In this document: in pieces, positions 35,911 through 43,963 of the stretch | Numbering within the stretch: position 1 is the first letter of the stretch | Layout of the letters: each line of letters begins with the position of its first letter | Assembly (NCBI GenBank): GCA_963783855.1 | Contig: CAWAPE010000013.1 | Span: forward strand, 1 to 64,000 | Source of the DNA: JAKAGZ01 sp963783855 | Lineage (GTDB): Bacteria > Bacteroidota > Ignavibacteria > Ignavibacteriales > Ignavibacteriaceae | Reading direction: 5' to 3' | DNA: 64,000 nt | Program-made: the position numbers and the translations under genes | Notes under the pieces: generated by a model | What the model saw: only the letters and a program-made list of their open reading frames with translations | Database searches by the model: none | What the model was told of the DNA's origin: nothing

Positions 35911-37158
35911 ATGATCAAAAAACTATTCATCTTAATATTGTTATTTACTTTTCAGCTATTTCCCCAGTCAGATGATGCTGTAAAAAAAGAAATCGAGTCG
36001 ATTCTCAAAAAATTACCATCAACTACAAAAGTAGCATTACTAATTGTTAAACCATTAACACAGGATACTATTTTTCAGTTAAATCATACCCGCTCAATGA
36101 TTCCCGCTTCTAATACTAAGCTTTTTACAACGGCTGCTTCTCTTTCGATACTTGGCGGTGATTTCGTTTTATCAACAAAAATTTTAAGCGATGACAATGA
36201 TTTAAGTGATAGTACTATAAATGGTAATATTTATATCAAAGGTTACGGTAACTCTCTTTTTACTTCGTCAGATATGGATTCGCTCGTTAATGTCATTAAG
36301 GATATGGGAATAAAAAAAATAACAGGCAATGTTATAGGCGATGATTCATTTTTTGATGAAATTTATAGCAGGAAGGACTGGATTGATGATGAACATGCAA
36401 ACGTCAGGCTTCCTGCAATTTCAGGCCTTGTAGTGGACAGAAACAGAAGATTTACATATAGAAAAAGAAGAGGCCGTGTTCGCAGATATTACCACAATAT
36501 TTCAAATCCTCCCCTCTTTGCTGCGGAAATTCTTAAAAGGAAACTTAAAAAGGCCCAAATTTCAGTTAGTGGAAAAGCCCTTAAAGGAATTACTCCAGAC
36601 GATGTTAAATCTCTTGCAGAATCGGACATAACACTAAGACATCTTGTTAAAGAAATAAATAAACACAGTGATAATTTTCTGGCAGAGTGCCTGTTTAAAA
36701 CTCTTGGTGCAGTAACGTCCGGAAAACAAGGTAATTCATTTTATTCTACCCAGGCAGTTCTTGGTTTTATTGAAGACAATGGAATTTATTCTGATGGAAC
36801 TTCAGTTGTCGATGGCTCAGGAATTTCCCGTTTTGATCAGATTACAGTGGGGGCTATAGTTGGAATACTTGAAAAAATGTATTTCAGTTTGAAAAGCTAT
36901 AAGGACTTCTACAATTCTCTCAGCATCGCTGGTATTGATGGTACGCTGGAAAAAAGAATGCGCAAAACAAAGGCTGAGAATAGTTTTCATGGTAAAACCG
37001 GCACACTAAATGGAGTCTCTTCCCTTTCAGGTTATTTAACAACCAAAAATGGTGAGGAAATAATTGCTAGTATGATCTTTGAATTTAGCAGGGGCGGAAC
37101 AAATTTCCATAGAAGAATTGAAGACAAAATTATCGAAGCTTTAACTGACCTTGATTAA
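35911..37158 (+). CDS. dacB: D-alanyl-D-alanine carboxypeptidase/endopeptidase (PBP4, S13 family)
   Basis: 415 aa. Signal peptide at residues 1-20 (ending FPQS). The three S13 motifs are present: SNTK (SxxK, catalytic Ser about 69), SDN (SxN, about 255) and HGKTGT (KTG, about 357). The usual internal domain between SxxK and SxN is short, as in compact members. It trims or cleaves D-Ala cross-links of peptidoglycan in the periplasm. It shares a terminator with the convergent secG. Confidence 0.93.
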   Translation: MIKKLFILILLFTFQLFPQSDDAVKKEIESILKKLPSTTKVALLIVKPLTQDTIFQLNHTRSMIPASNTKLFTTAASLSILGGDFVLSTKILSDDNDLSDSTINGNIYIKGYGNSLFTSSDMDSLVNVIKDMGIKKITGNVIGDDSFFDEIYSRKDWIDDEHANVRLPAISGLVVDRNRRFTYRKRRGRVRRYYHNISNPPLFAAEILKRKLKKAQISVSGKALKGITPDDVKSLAESDITLRHLVKEINKHSDNFLAECLFKTLGAVTSGKQGNSFYSTQAVLGFIEDNGIYSDGTSVVDGSGISRFDQITVGAIVGILEKMYFSLKSYKDFYNSLSIAGIDGTLEKRMRKTKAENSFHGKTGTLNGVSSLSGYLTTKNGEEIIASMIFEFSRGGTNFHRRIEDKIIEALTDLD

Positions 37159-37159
37159 A

Positions 37160-37195
37160 AAAAATCCCCGGAAATCTTCCCGGGGATATAAAATT
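37160..37195. terminator. Bidirectional terminator between dacB and secG
   Basis: Stem ATCCCCGG (37164-37171) pairs with CCGGGGAT (37180-37187), loop AAATCTTC. On the minus strand it is followed by eight T; on the plus strand the tail is weaker. The convergent dacB and secG genes end on either side. Confidence 0.85.
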
Positions 37196-37219
37196 CTTAT
37201 CTAAAAATAAAACTAGTTA

Positions 37220-37576
37220 TTAGTTTTGACCGCCGTTATCCTGTGGCTGTGTTTGTGGAGGACTTTGCGGCAGAGTCGGCTGACTTGGAATATTCTGTTG
37301 AGAACCCTGAATTATGCTTTCACGCTGAGCTTTAGTTGTTTGACCCGGTAGAAAAAACAGGTTTATCACAATAGCCAGCACAGCCATTGCACCGCCAAAC
37401 CACCAAGTTGCTTTGCTTAAAAAGTCAGCTGTTCTTCTTGAACCAAACATCGATCCCATTTGAGCACCGCCTCCAAAAGTTCCGGAAAGGCCTCCGCCTT
37501 TGCTTGATTGAAGCAGCACGATAATAATTAATAAAATCGCAATGATTGATGATAATGTTATAAGTAATCCGTACAT
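37220..37576 (-). CDS. secG: Preprotein translocase subunit SecG
   Basis: 118 aa. Two transmembrane helices (about residues 3-22 and 55-75) enclose LLQSSKGGGLSGTFGGGAQMGSMFGSRRTADFLSKAT, the SecG signature. The C-terminal tail is rich in Gln and Pro. SecG helps SecYE with SecA-driven export. A tRNA-Met gene lies 20 bases upstream on the same strand, so the two may be co-transcribed. Confidence 0.94.
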   Translation of the reverse strand: MYGLLITLSSIIAILLIIIVLLQSSKGGGLSGTFGGGAQMGSMFGSRRTADFLSKATWWFGGAMAVLAIVINLFFLPGQTTKAQRESIIQGSQQNIPSQPTLPQSPPQTQPQDNGGQN

Positions 37577-37595
37577 AATTAACTCCTTAAATTCG

Positions 37596-37669
37596 TAGCG
37601 GGGGAGGGATTCGAACCCCCGACACGTGGATTATGATTCCACTGCTCTAACCTACTGAGCTACCCCGCC
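37596..37669 (-). tRNA. tRNA-Met (anticodon CAT)
   Basis: 74 bases. Acceptor stem GGCGGGG / CCCCGCT (first pair G-U), D arm GCTCAGTAGGTTAGAGC, anticodon stem GTGGA / TCCAC around ATCATAA with CAT at 34-36, T arm GGGGGTTCGAATCCCTC. CCA is not encoded. The first acceptor pair and the T arm fit the elongator rather than the initiator form. A CAT tRNA could also be the lysidine-modified Ile2 tRNA used by TilS, but the overall sequence looks like elongator Met. Confidence 0.9.
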
Positions 37670-37898
37670 GGGATTTATTTTAGCTTGTAAATATACTTAC
37701 TATAGAGTTCAATTTCAAAGAATATTAAGCTAATATTTTAATGATTTGCAATAAACCCTGAATCGGCGGGATAATTCTCAAACCTATTTAAGCTTATTTT
37801 TACGTTTTTTAGGTATTCTAAATTTGAATATCAGTACCATCCATAGAATAGTGTAATATCGGATATTTGGCAGCTTATAGCCTTTACCCCTGAGCTAA

Positions 37899-38888
37899 TT
37901 ATTCCCTACCTAATTCAGCCCATAGGAAATCAAGAAGTTCTGGAATTCCCTGTCCGGTAGCAGAAGAAAAAATTAACAATTTTGAATCTGCATTTTTAAT
38001 TTTCTTTTTTGATAGTTTAACCAGGTCTATATCACCCGCAATATCAGATTTTGAAACAGATACAATTTTTTTCTTATCTGCTAATTTCTTACTGTAGCTT
38101 TTTAATTCATTGAAAAGGATATCATAATCTTTTTGATAATTTTCTGATGTTACATCCACTAAGAAAAGGAGTATCTTAGTTCTTTCTATGTGCTTAAGAA
38201 ATTTTATCCCGAGGCCTTTTCCTTCATGCGCACCTTCAATTATTCCCGGAATATCGGCAACTGTAAAGCTTTTGTAATCTTTGTACTTAACAATTCCAAG
38301 ATTAGGAGTTAAAGTAGTAAATGGATAATCTGCAATTTTGGGTTTTGCCGCAGATATCGTTGAAATCAAAGTAGATTTTCCTGCATTCGGAAATCCTACC
38401 AGGCCAACATCAGCAATAAGTTTTAATTCCAGGATTACTTTTTTTGAGTCTCCTTCTTTTCCCGGCTCTGCGTATCGTGGTGTCTGGTTTGTTGAGGTAG
38501 CAAAATTACTATTCCCTTTCCCCCCTCTTCCACCTTTAGCAAGAACTACTTCTTCACCATCTTCTTTCAGATCAAATAATACTTTTCCTGTTTGCTGATC
38601 TTTAACCAATGTGCCCACAGGAACTTTAATAATAATGTCCTGCCCAAACTTTCCATCTTTACGTGATTTGGCCCCAGCTTCACCTTTTTCTGCCCTATAA
38701 TGCCTCTTATACCTGAAATCCAAAAGGGTATATAAATTCGGATCTGTTTTTAGAATTACATTTCCTCCATTGCCGCCATTTCCTCCGGAAGGACCACCTT
38801 TCGGCACATATTTCTCTCTCCTGAACGCAACTGCTCCATCTCCGCCTTTACCGGCGGAAGTTTCAATTTCTGCATAGTCTATAAACAT
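37899..38888 (-). CDS. obgE: Obg family GTPase
   Basis: 329 aa. The N-terminal Obg domain is Gly-rich (GKGGDGAVAFRREKYVPKGGPSGGNGG, residues 13-39). The G domain has G1 GFPNAGKST (about 166), G3 DIPG (about 212) and G4 SKSD (about 281), with SATG as G5. No C-terminal OCT domain is present, as in many Bacteroidota. It acts in 50S ribosome maturation and growth control. It begins two bases after the stop of an acidic protein of unknown function. Confidence 0.96.
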   Translation of the reverse strand: MFIDYAEIETSAGKGGDGAVAFRREKYVPKGGPSGGNGGNGGNVILKTDPNLYTLLDFRYKRHYRAEKGEAGAKSRKDGKFGQDIIIKVPVGTLVKDQQTGKVLFDLKEDGEEVVLAKGGRGGKGNSNFATSTNQTPRYAEPGKEGDSKKVILELKLIADVGLVGFPNAGKSTLISTISAAKPKIADYPFTTLTPNLGIVKYKDYKSFTVADIPGIIEGAHEGKGLGIKFLKHIERTKILLFLVDVTSENYQKDYDILFNELKSYSKKLADKKKIVSVSKSDIAGDIDLVKLSKKKIKNADSKLLIFSSATGQGIPELLDFLWAELGRE

Positions 38889-38890
38889 TA

Positions 38891-40012
38891 TCAGGCCTGG
38901 TTAAAATAATTCGATACAGAGTTTGTTAGTGTTACTGCATCTCTTGTGTAAGGATTAACACGGTAGGAAAAGAAAACTGATTTTAATATTTCCGTTGCTT
39001 CATCATACGTGATACATTCAGAGATTTTTTCCATTGTATTTGCAAAGTCTTCCCTGTCATCATTAAAAACACCGGCTACAATTTTATCAATATCCTTATC
39101 GCTTAAATAACTGAATACATCTTTTTCTCTAAAGGGAATTTCCGGTTTAGTCTCTTCAACTGGCTTTTCCTCTTCTTCAGTAATATTATTTTCTGAATTA
39201 TCTTCGGATTTTTCCTCAATATTTTCTGATTCTTCAACTAATAAATCCGGAATTTCTTCAGATTTTTCTGTACTATCTTCCTGGATTAATTCATCTTCCT
39301 CAATTTCGTTTTTCTCACCTAAGGATGCTTCTTCACCAATAAATAAATTAGATTCTTCTTCGAGTGCTTTTAATTGTGAATCGAAGGCCTCAAGCAATTC
39401 ATCATCAGCAGAAAGTTCACTTAATATGTCTTCTTCATCTATTTTTGCTTTCTCTTCCATTTCTGTGTCCGAATAACTTGTTATTTCCTCAGTTTCTTCC
39501 GGTTCATTGTCGTGTAAATTAAAATATTCCTCATCTGAAACTTTATCCATCACTGTTTTTTCTTCGTCCCTGTGCCTTAATGGAATTTCAATTGGTTCCT
39601 CTTCAGTACTTTCTAATTCAGTTTCTTCCTTTTTATCCTCAATTTCAACTTTAGTCTCAGTATCTTCTTTCACCTGCTCAACTTCGGGTTCAGAAGGTTC
39701 AGAGACATTTGGCTGACTTTGTACCGGTTCTTTTTCTTCTTCTATTTCTTTTTTTACAGCGGCTATTTCAGATTCGTCAACTTTTGTAGGTGTGTATAAT
39801 ATTTTTTGTATTTCTTCAATTTCGAATTTCTGACGTGCGTCAACTGGTAGCGACCTTCGCACTCTGAACAGATAGTCAATCAGATCCTTTTCTTTCAGGA
39901 AAAGTTCAACATAAAGAGGAGATATTTTTTTATCTGTTCCGCCTATATTAAAAAAATCAGCCATCGAAACCAGGGAGTTGTCAATCAATTGTTGACTATG
40001 TTCACCGAACAA
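38891..40012 (-). CDS. Large acidic protein of unknown function, upstream of obgE
   Basis: 373 aa. An N-terminal part (about residues 1-75) and a C-terminal part (about 300-373, FSYLSDKDIDKIVAGVFNDDREDFANTMEKI) flank a long, very acidic low-complexity middle rich in Glu, Asp and Ser, probably disordered. No signal peptide or transmembrane helix. I do not recognise it. It sits in a three-gene run with a 164-aa protein of unknown function (29 bases upstream) and obgE (two bases downstream), which suggests a role tied to translation or the cell cycle but does not prove it. Confidence 0.7.
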   Translation of the reverse strand: MFGEHSQQLIDNSLVSMADFFNIGGTDKKISPLYVELFLKEKDLIDYLFRVRRSLPVDARQKFEIEEIQKILYTPTKVDESEIAAVKKEIEEEKEPVQSQPNVSEPSEPEVEQVKEDTETKVEIEDKKEETELESTEEEPIEIPLRHRDEEKTVMDKVSDEEYFNLHDNEPEETEEITSYSDTEMEEKAKIDEEDILSELSADDELLEAFDSQLKALEEESNLFIGEEASLGEKNEIEEDELIQEDSTEKSEEIPDLLVEESENIEEKSEDNSENNITEEEEKPVEETKPEIPFREKDVFSYLSDKDIDKIVAGVFNDDREDFANTMEKISECITYDEATEILKSVFFSYRVNPYTRDAVTLTNSVSNYFNQA

Positions 40013-40041
40013 TTCCTTATTTATTTTATTTAACGCTCACT

Positions 40042-40536
40042 TCAAAATCTATAAGACTCAGATTTACAGCTTTTTTCTTTTCTAAAAAAGAAAGCAGAAC
40101 ATTTCTTTAAATATTCATAATAATAGAGATAATTCAGCGATAATTTTATTTCATCAGTCGATTTAAGTTGATCTTCGTTATAAATAAATTTTGTTAGCGA
40201 CCATTTAGGCCTGACAATATAATTTGCAGTAAATGATGCAGCCTGCATTACGAGGCTTTTTGCATCTTCAAAAGATATGCTTTTGTTTTTTTTAATCTCT
40301 TCACTAATTGCATCAAGATATTGTTGAATTTTCTGATCGGAATAATCAAATGCTGACTTTTTCAGAAGCTTTTTGCGATCCTGAAAAATCAGGTAGTCAA
40401 GTTCAGCATTAATATACCTGATGATTGCAGGGTGCAGATCTAAAGAACGTAGTTGTTCGAACGTAAAAAAAGCTCCGAGCTTTTTTATCTTGTTTAGTGA
40501 AAAATCTGTTATGAATTTTATTTCTTTTTCGAACAT
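40042..40536 (-). CDS. Small protein of unknown function, first of the obgE run
   Basis: 164 aa, basic and helical. No signal or membrane segment; the last 20 residues are basic and Cys-containing (KKCSAFFFRKEKSCKSES). Not recognised. It is followed by the acidic protein after 29 bases. An opposite charge balance to its neighbour is visible, so the two might bind each other; that is inference only. Confidence 0.6.
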   Translation of the reverse strand: MFEKEIKFITDFSLNKIKKLGAFFTFEQLRSLDLHPAIIRYINAELDYLIFQDRKKLLKKSAFDYSDQKIQQYLDAISEEIKKNKSISFEDAKSLVMQAASFTANYIVRPKWSLTKFIYNEDQLKSTDEIKLSLNYLYYYEYLKKCSAFFFRKEKSCKSESYRF

Positions 40537-40729
40537 TGCTTAATCTACCGGTTTTTTGAATACAAAATATAAAAATCCGCGTTAAAATTATAATCAAAAT
40601 GTGATAATTGGGGCTAATTTTCACTTTCAGTCAACCTAGGTTAATTGTAAAAATCATAAATATCACCGTTCTTTGCTTTTATTGCACTCCCGTAAAAATA
40701 TCAGATGAAAAGCTGTCCAAATTTTTAGC

Positions 40730-40760
40730 TTGACAAGATCGGATTAATACCTTAGCTTTG
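40730..40760 (+). promoter_or_regulatory. Putative Bacteroidota-type promoter of the TetR gene
   Basis: TTG (40730-40732) and TAGCTTTG (40753-40760, an exact TAnnTTTG) are separated by 20 bases, matching the Bacteroidota housekeeping promoter. The operator-like palindrome follows directly. Confidence 0.65.
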
Positions 40761-40778
40761 TAAGTAAGTGATTACTAT
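40761..40778 (+). promoter_or_regulatory. Operator-like palindrome upstream of the TetR gene
   Basis: TAAGTAA-GTGA-TTACTAT. The arms match at five of seven positions and share the core of the perfect copy at 41407-41424. It lies directly after the TetR promoter, so its occupation would block transcription of the regulator. Confidence 0.65.
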
Positions 40779-40793
40779 TATCCAACACATAAA

Positions 40794-41387
40794 ATGATGT
40801 CAAGAGAAACAACCGATATACGCCAGGGGCAGATCAAAAAAGCAGTGCTGGATATAATTGCTGATGAAGGCCTGCATAATATCACTACAAGAAACCTTGC
40901 AAAATGTATTGGACTTACTGAAGGTGCAATTTTCCGGCACTTTGCCACAAAGCGTGATATAATTGTAGGTATAATGGATGATGTTACAGTTGATTTAATT
41001 GGATCACTCAGAAACATTGTGCTAAAGCCAGAGAAGGCAGAAAAAAAACTATATAGTTATTTATGCAAGAATATGCAGTATTTGAAGGAAAATAGGGGTA
41101 TTACAATCCTCCTTTTCTCGGAGGCTGCTCATCTCGGGGATCAGGAATTGAAACAGAAATTAAGCCAAATACTTACCGAGCAAAAACAGTTTATCATTAA
41201 AATTATAAAAGACGGCATAGCCGAAGGTACATGGAATAAGAATGTCCACGCGGAAGATGTGGCCGCCGTATATATGGGAATTCCCATAACATTTAATATT
41301 GAATTAGTGTTAAATAAAAGTGAAGTAAACCTGGATACCTTCTGTAAGAGAATGTATTCAGTTATTTTGAAAATCTTAAATAAATAA
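40794..41387 (+). CDS. TetR/AcrR-family transcriptional regulator
   Basis: 197 aa. The N-terminal helix-turn-helix lies at about residues 12-58 (IKKAVLDIIADEGLHNITTRNLAKCIGLTEGAIFRHFATKRDII); the remaining helical part would bind a ligand and dimerise. No ligand can be deduced. It is the first gene of the TetR-TSUP-porin-FmdE cassette, and the same palindrome precedes it and the TSUP gene. A second ATG directly follows the first. Confidence 0.92.
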   Translation: MMSRETTDIRQGQIKKAVLDIIADEGLHNITTRNLAKCIGLTEGAIFRHFATKRDIIVGIMDDVTVDLIGSLRNIVLKPEKAEKKLYSYLCKNMQYLKENRGITILLFSEAAHLGDQELKQKLSQILTEQKQFIIKIIKDGIAEGTWNKNVHAEDVAAVYMGIPITFNIELVLNKSEVNLDTFCKRMYSVILKILNK

Positions 41388-41406
41388 AAAAATTTGCATG
41401 GAAATG

Positions 41407-41424
41407 TAAGTAAATGATTACTTA
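41407..41424 (+). promoter_or_regulatory. Perfect operator-like palindrome upstream of the TSUP gene
   Basis: TAAGTAA-ATGA-TTACTTA: seven-base arms, perfect inverted repeat with a four-base spacer. It is 29 bases before the chosen start of the permease gene and shares 15 of 18 positions with the copy at 40761-40778. Confidence 0.75.
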
Positions 41425-41452
41425 GTATTGTATGCAAATTATTGGAAATAAA

Positions 41453-42202
41453 ATGTTATACATAATTATCTCAATTATAATCCTCGGAGCTTCTTTCCTG
41501 TTTTCTATGTTAGGACTCGGAGGTGCTTTAATTTACGTCCCTGTCCTTAAATGGGCAGGTTTTCCAGTTAAGGAAGTCGCCATACCTTTAGCTCTTCTGC
41601 TGAACGGACTGACAACACTAATTGCCCTGATCGCCTATTTTAAAAATAAGCTGGTCGATGTTAAAGGCGGGCTAGCAATGACAATAGCCGCTTTCCTGTT
41701 CGCCCCCGTCGGCGCGCTGGTTTCTGATAAATTACCCATCAACATACTACTAATACTTTTCTCCGGCGCTGTATTGGTCGCAGCCGGAAGAATGTTATTC
41801 ATGTCAAAAAGACCCGAACCAAAGGAAATCATGTCTTTTAAAAAACGCGCGATTATCGGCGCTATAATTGGCGGGTTCGCAGGTTTTATGGCCGGACTCC
41901 TCGGGGTTGGGGGCGGCTTTATAATGGCTCCCCTGCTGATGTGGATGGGATACGAAACAAAAAAAGCGGCAGCTACGTCGGCATTTGCGGTAACCTTCTC
42001 ATCATTCTCGGGTTTTTTAGGTCACGCAGCCCAGGGACACTTTAACTGGACACTAACAATAATACTCACGCTTGCGGTAATCGTAGGAGCGTTGTCGGGT
42101 AGCAACTTCCTGGTAAATAAAGCGAAGACAAAAAGGGTAAAGCAAATATTCGCAGTCGTTCTGTTTGTAATTGCAATTAAGATAATTGCAGGTGTAATAT
42201 GA
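41453..42202 (+). CDS. TSUP (TauE/SafE) family anion permease
   Basis: 249 aa from the chosen start, eight predicted transmembrane helices in two repeated halves. The repeats GLGGALIYVPVLKWAGFPVKEVAIPLAL (about residues 19-46) and GLLGVGGGFIMAPLLMWMGYETKKAAATSAF (about 148-178) carry the Gly-rich family motif. Members move sulfite, sulfoacetate, sulfonates or related anions. The ATG at 41453 has GGAA six bases upstream; the one at 41432 abuts the operator and has none. It is moderately richer in GC than its neighbours. Second gene of the cassette, 65 bases after the TetR gene. Confidence 0.9.
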   Translation: MLYIIISIIILGASFLFSMLGLGGALIYVPVLKWAGFPVKEVAIPLALLLNGLTTLIALIAYFKNKLVDVKGGLAMTIAAFLFAPVGALVSDKLPINILLILFSGAVLVAAGRMLFMSKRPEPKEIMSFKKRAIIGAIIGGFAGFMAGLLGVGGGFIMAPLLMWMGYETKKAAATSAFAVTFSSFSGFLGHAAQGHFNWTLTIILTLAVIVGALSGSNFLVNKAKTKRVKQIFAVVLFVIAIKIIAGVI

Positions 42203-42221
42203 TTTATGGAGAACAAAATAA

Positions 42222-43220
42222 ATGTTAAAAATTATAAAGATTATCTTAGCAACAATTGCCTTAATCTTAGCCTTTAATTTTCTGGCAAAAGCTCAGCAAA
42301 AAATTGAATGGAATGGATACCTGCAATATCGTTTTACCGATAATTATTTGAACCAGACAAATTTTTCTGTCAGAAGAGCAAAATTCTGGTTGAAGGGAAT
42401 TTTACCAGCTGATAACGGAAACTGGAGCTACAAGCTGCAGGCCAATTTTCTTAAGCAAGACAAATATCAGTTATTATTGCAGGATGCCTTAGTCAGCTAC
42501 AAGTTAAACAACTTTGAGGTAACAGCCGGACAATTTGTTCCCGATTTCAGTCTTCAAAGAAAGCAGCCCGATTACCAGATACCGCTCTTAGAAAGAGCAC
42601 AGGTTGTGAATGCGCTTGTGCCGGGTGCCGAAACCATGGCAAGAGATATAGGTATCGAGTTAAAGCTATATGAAAATGAAACCGGTTCTTTCAGCCTTGG
42701 TTTCTTCAACGGAAACGGGGCGAACAATGTTTCCAATAACAGAAACTTCTTATTTGTGAACCATGGGAAATTATTTCTTCTGAACACTCATGCTTCGACA
42801 GTAGAGTTAGGGTATAATCTTTCATACCGCTACGCACATAACTACCAGTTTTCCAAAATATTCGGCAGCAATTATACATTTACAGGAAAAGATTTTCGAT
42901 TCGGCTTTGAAGGAAGAATAAATCTTGGCGATTTCGAATTACAATCGGAATATATAACAGCACATCTCGGCAATCATAAAGCCTACGGATACTATGCGCT
43001 GGCTGATTACTTATTCGCCGCAAAACATCTGGTAACTTTTTCAGTTGAACAATTAAAAAATTTAGATCCTTCTACAATTGACGACCCCTGGTATACAGTA
43101 GGGTATTCGTACCTGTTAAAAGAAAACAAGATAAAATTTTCTCTTGATAATAGTTTTCAGTTCACAACAGATAAAACTAGTTCTTTAACGACAATACAAA
43201 TTCAATATTTTTTTAAGTAA
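42222..43220 (+). CDS. Porin, phosphate-selective porin O/P-like
   Basis: 332 aa. A signal peptide (residues 1-24, ending AKA) is followed by WNGYLQYRFTDN ... FSVRRAKFWLKGILPADNGNWSYKLQANF, as in OprO/OprP and related barrels. The C-terminal strand ends IQIQYFFK, close to the usual terminal aromatic. It would form an outer-membrane channel, presumably for the same anion as the TSUP permease, 19 bases upstream. Confidence 0.8.
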   Translation: MLKIIKIILATIALILAFNFLAKAQQKIEWNGYLQYRFTDNYLNQTNFSVRRAKFWLKGILPADNGNWSYKLQANFLKQDKYQLLLQDALVSYKLNNFEVTAGQFVPDFSLQRKQPDYQIPLLERAQVVNALVPGAETMARDIGIELKLYENETGSFSLGFFNGNGANNVSNNRNFLFVNHGKLFLLNTHASTVELGYNLSYRYAHNYQFSKIFGSNYTFTGKDFRFGFEGRINLGDFELQSEYITAHLGNHKAYGYYALADYLFAAKHLVTFSVEQLKNLDPSTIDDPWYTVGYSYLLKENKIKFSLDNSFQFTTDKTSSLTTIQIQYFFK

Positions 43221-43236
43221 TAAAGGAGATAATAAA

Positions 43237-43842
43237 ATGGTAAATCCACAAGACTGGCTGGAGTTTGGACAGAAATTTCACGGACACAAATGCCCGGCAA
43301 TGCCTATGGGCCTCAGGGTCGGTGCAGCAGCAATGAATAAACTCGGTGTTGAAAGAGCCAAAGATGGACAAATCGTAGCTTTTGTTGACCTCGGGGAAGA
43401 TCATTGTGCCACGTGTTTTGCTGATGGTCTTCAGGTAATAATGGGAACAACTTTCGGAAAAGGAAATATCAAAAAGACTCACAAAGGGAAATGGGCGGTC
43501 ACACTGGTCAATAAAAGTACTGGTAAAGCCGTACGGGTTACTCCAAAGGCAGAAGCAATGCTTGCAAATAAGCAGTCGGCATTCTTCAAAGATTACAGGG
43601 AAAAAGGAATTCCTGCCAGTACCGTGCCTGCCGAAGTTATTGTTCCCTTAGTTAACAACGTGATGAATGCACCGGATGAAAAGCTGATAAGTATTTCTGA
43701 TATTTTTGACTTTGAGCTAGCTCCGCATCACGATAATTTCAACGGTTTTGTTTGTGAGGAATGCGGCGAGATGACTGTAGAATCCTATGGGAGAATTAAG
43801 AATGGTAAAAATGTTTGTATAGATTGTGCTGCAAAAGAGTAA
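43237..43842 (+). CDS. FmdE-like protein with C-terminal zinc ribbon
   Basis: 201 aa. Residues 1-150 resemble FmdE (formylmethanofuran dehydrogenase subunit E): FHGHKCPAMPMGLRVG (H15, H17, C19), the metal site GEDHCATC (H56, C57, C60) and VIMGTTFGKGNI. A zinc ribbon closes the protein (C173-x2-C176 ... C194-x2-C197). Where known FmdE proteins read D-A-C-x-x-D, this one has H-C-x-x-C, so a different metal or cofactor is possible. A good ribosome binding site (AAAGGAG) precedes the ATG. It is the last gene of the cassette. Methanofuran is unlikely in this organism; the family has also been found near sulfur and metal genes. Confidence 0.85.
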   Translation: MVNPQDWLEFGQKFHGHKCPAMPMGLRVGAAAMNKLGVERAKDGQIVAFVDLGEDHCATCFADGLQVIMGTTFGKGNIKKTHKGKWAVTLVNKSTGKAVRVTPKAEAMLANKQSAFFKDYREKGIPASTVPAEVIVPLVNNVMNAPDEKLISISDIFDFELAPHHDNFNGFVCEECGEMTVESYGRIKNGKNVCIDCAAKE

Positions 43843-43892
43843 ATATGAACCAGACTTGATTAAATAGAAAAAAATAATTCTCCATAAAAGAA

Positions 43893-43938
43893 AAACCCAC
43901 CTCAATGTCCTCTCTTATGAGAGGTTTGGGGTGGGTTT
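43893..43938. terminator. Two-part hairpin between the FmdE gene and sdhB
   Basis: The outer stem AAACCCACC(T)CAA (43893-43905) pairs with TTTGGGGTGGGTTT (43926-43938 side); the inner stem CCTCTC-TTAT-GAGAGG (43909-43924) sits within it. It lies between convergent genes and would terminate both. Its nested two-stem structure also looks like a repeated palindromic element. Confidence 0.75.
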
Positions 43939-43963
43939 CTTAAATAATCTAACTAGTCAGAAT

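Noticed and set aside
38950..39900. Tandem repeat array in the acidic protein
   Set aside because: The region is Glu/Asp/Ser-rich low complexity without a regular repeat unit.
43237..43842. Methanofuran metabolism for the FmdE-like gene
   Set aside because: No other methanogenesis gene is present, the zinc ribbon is extra and the metal motif differs; treated as a family label only.
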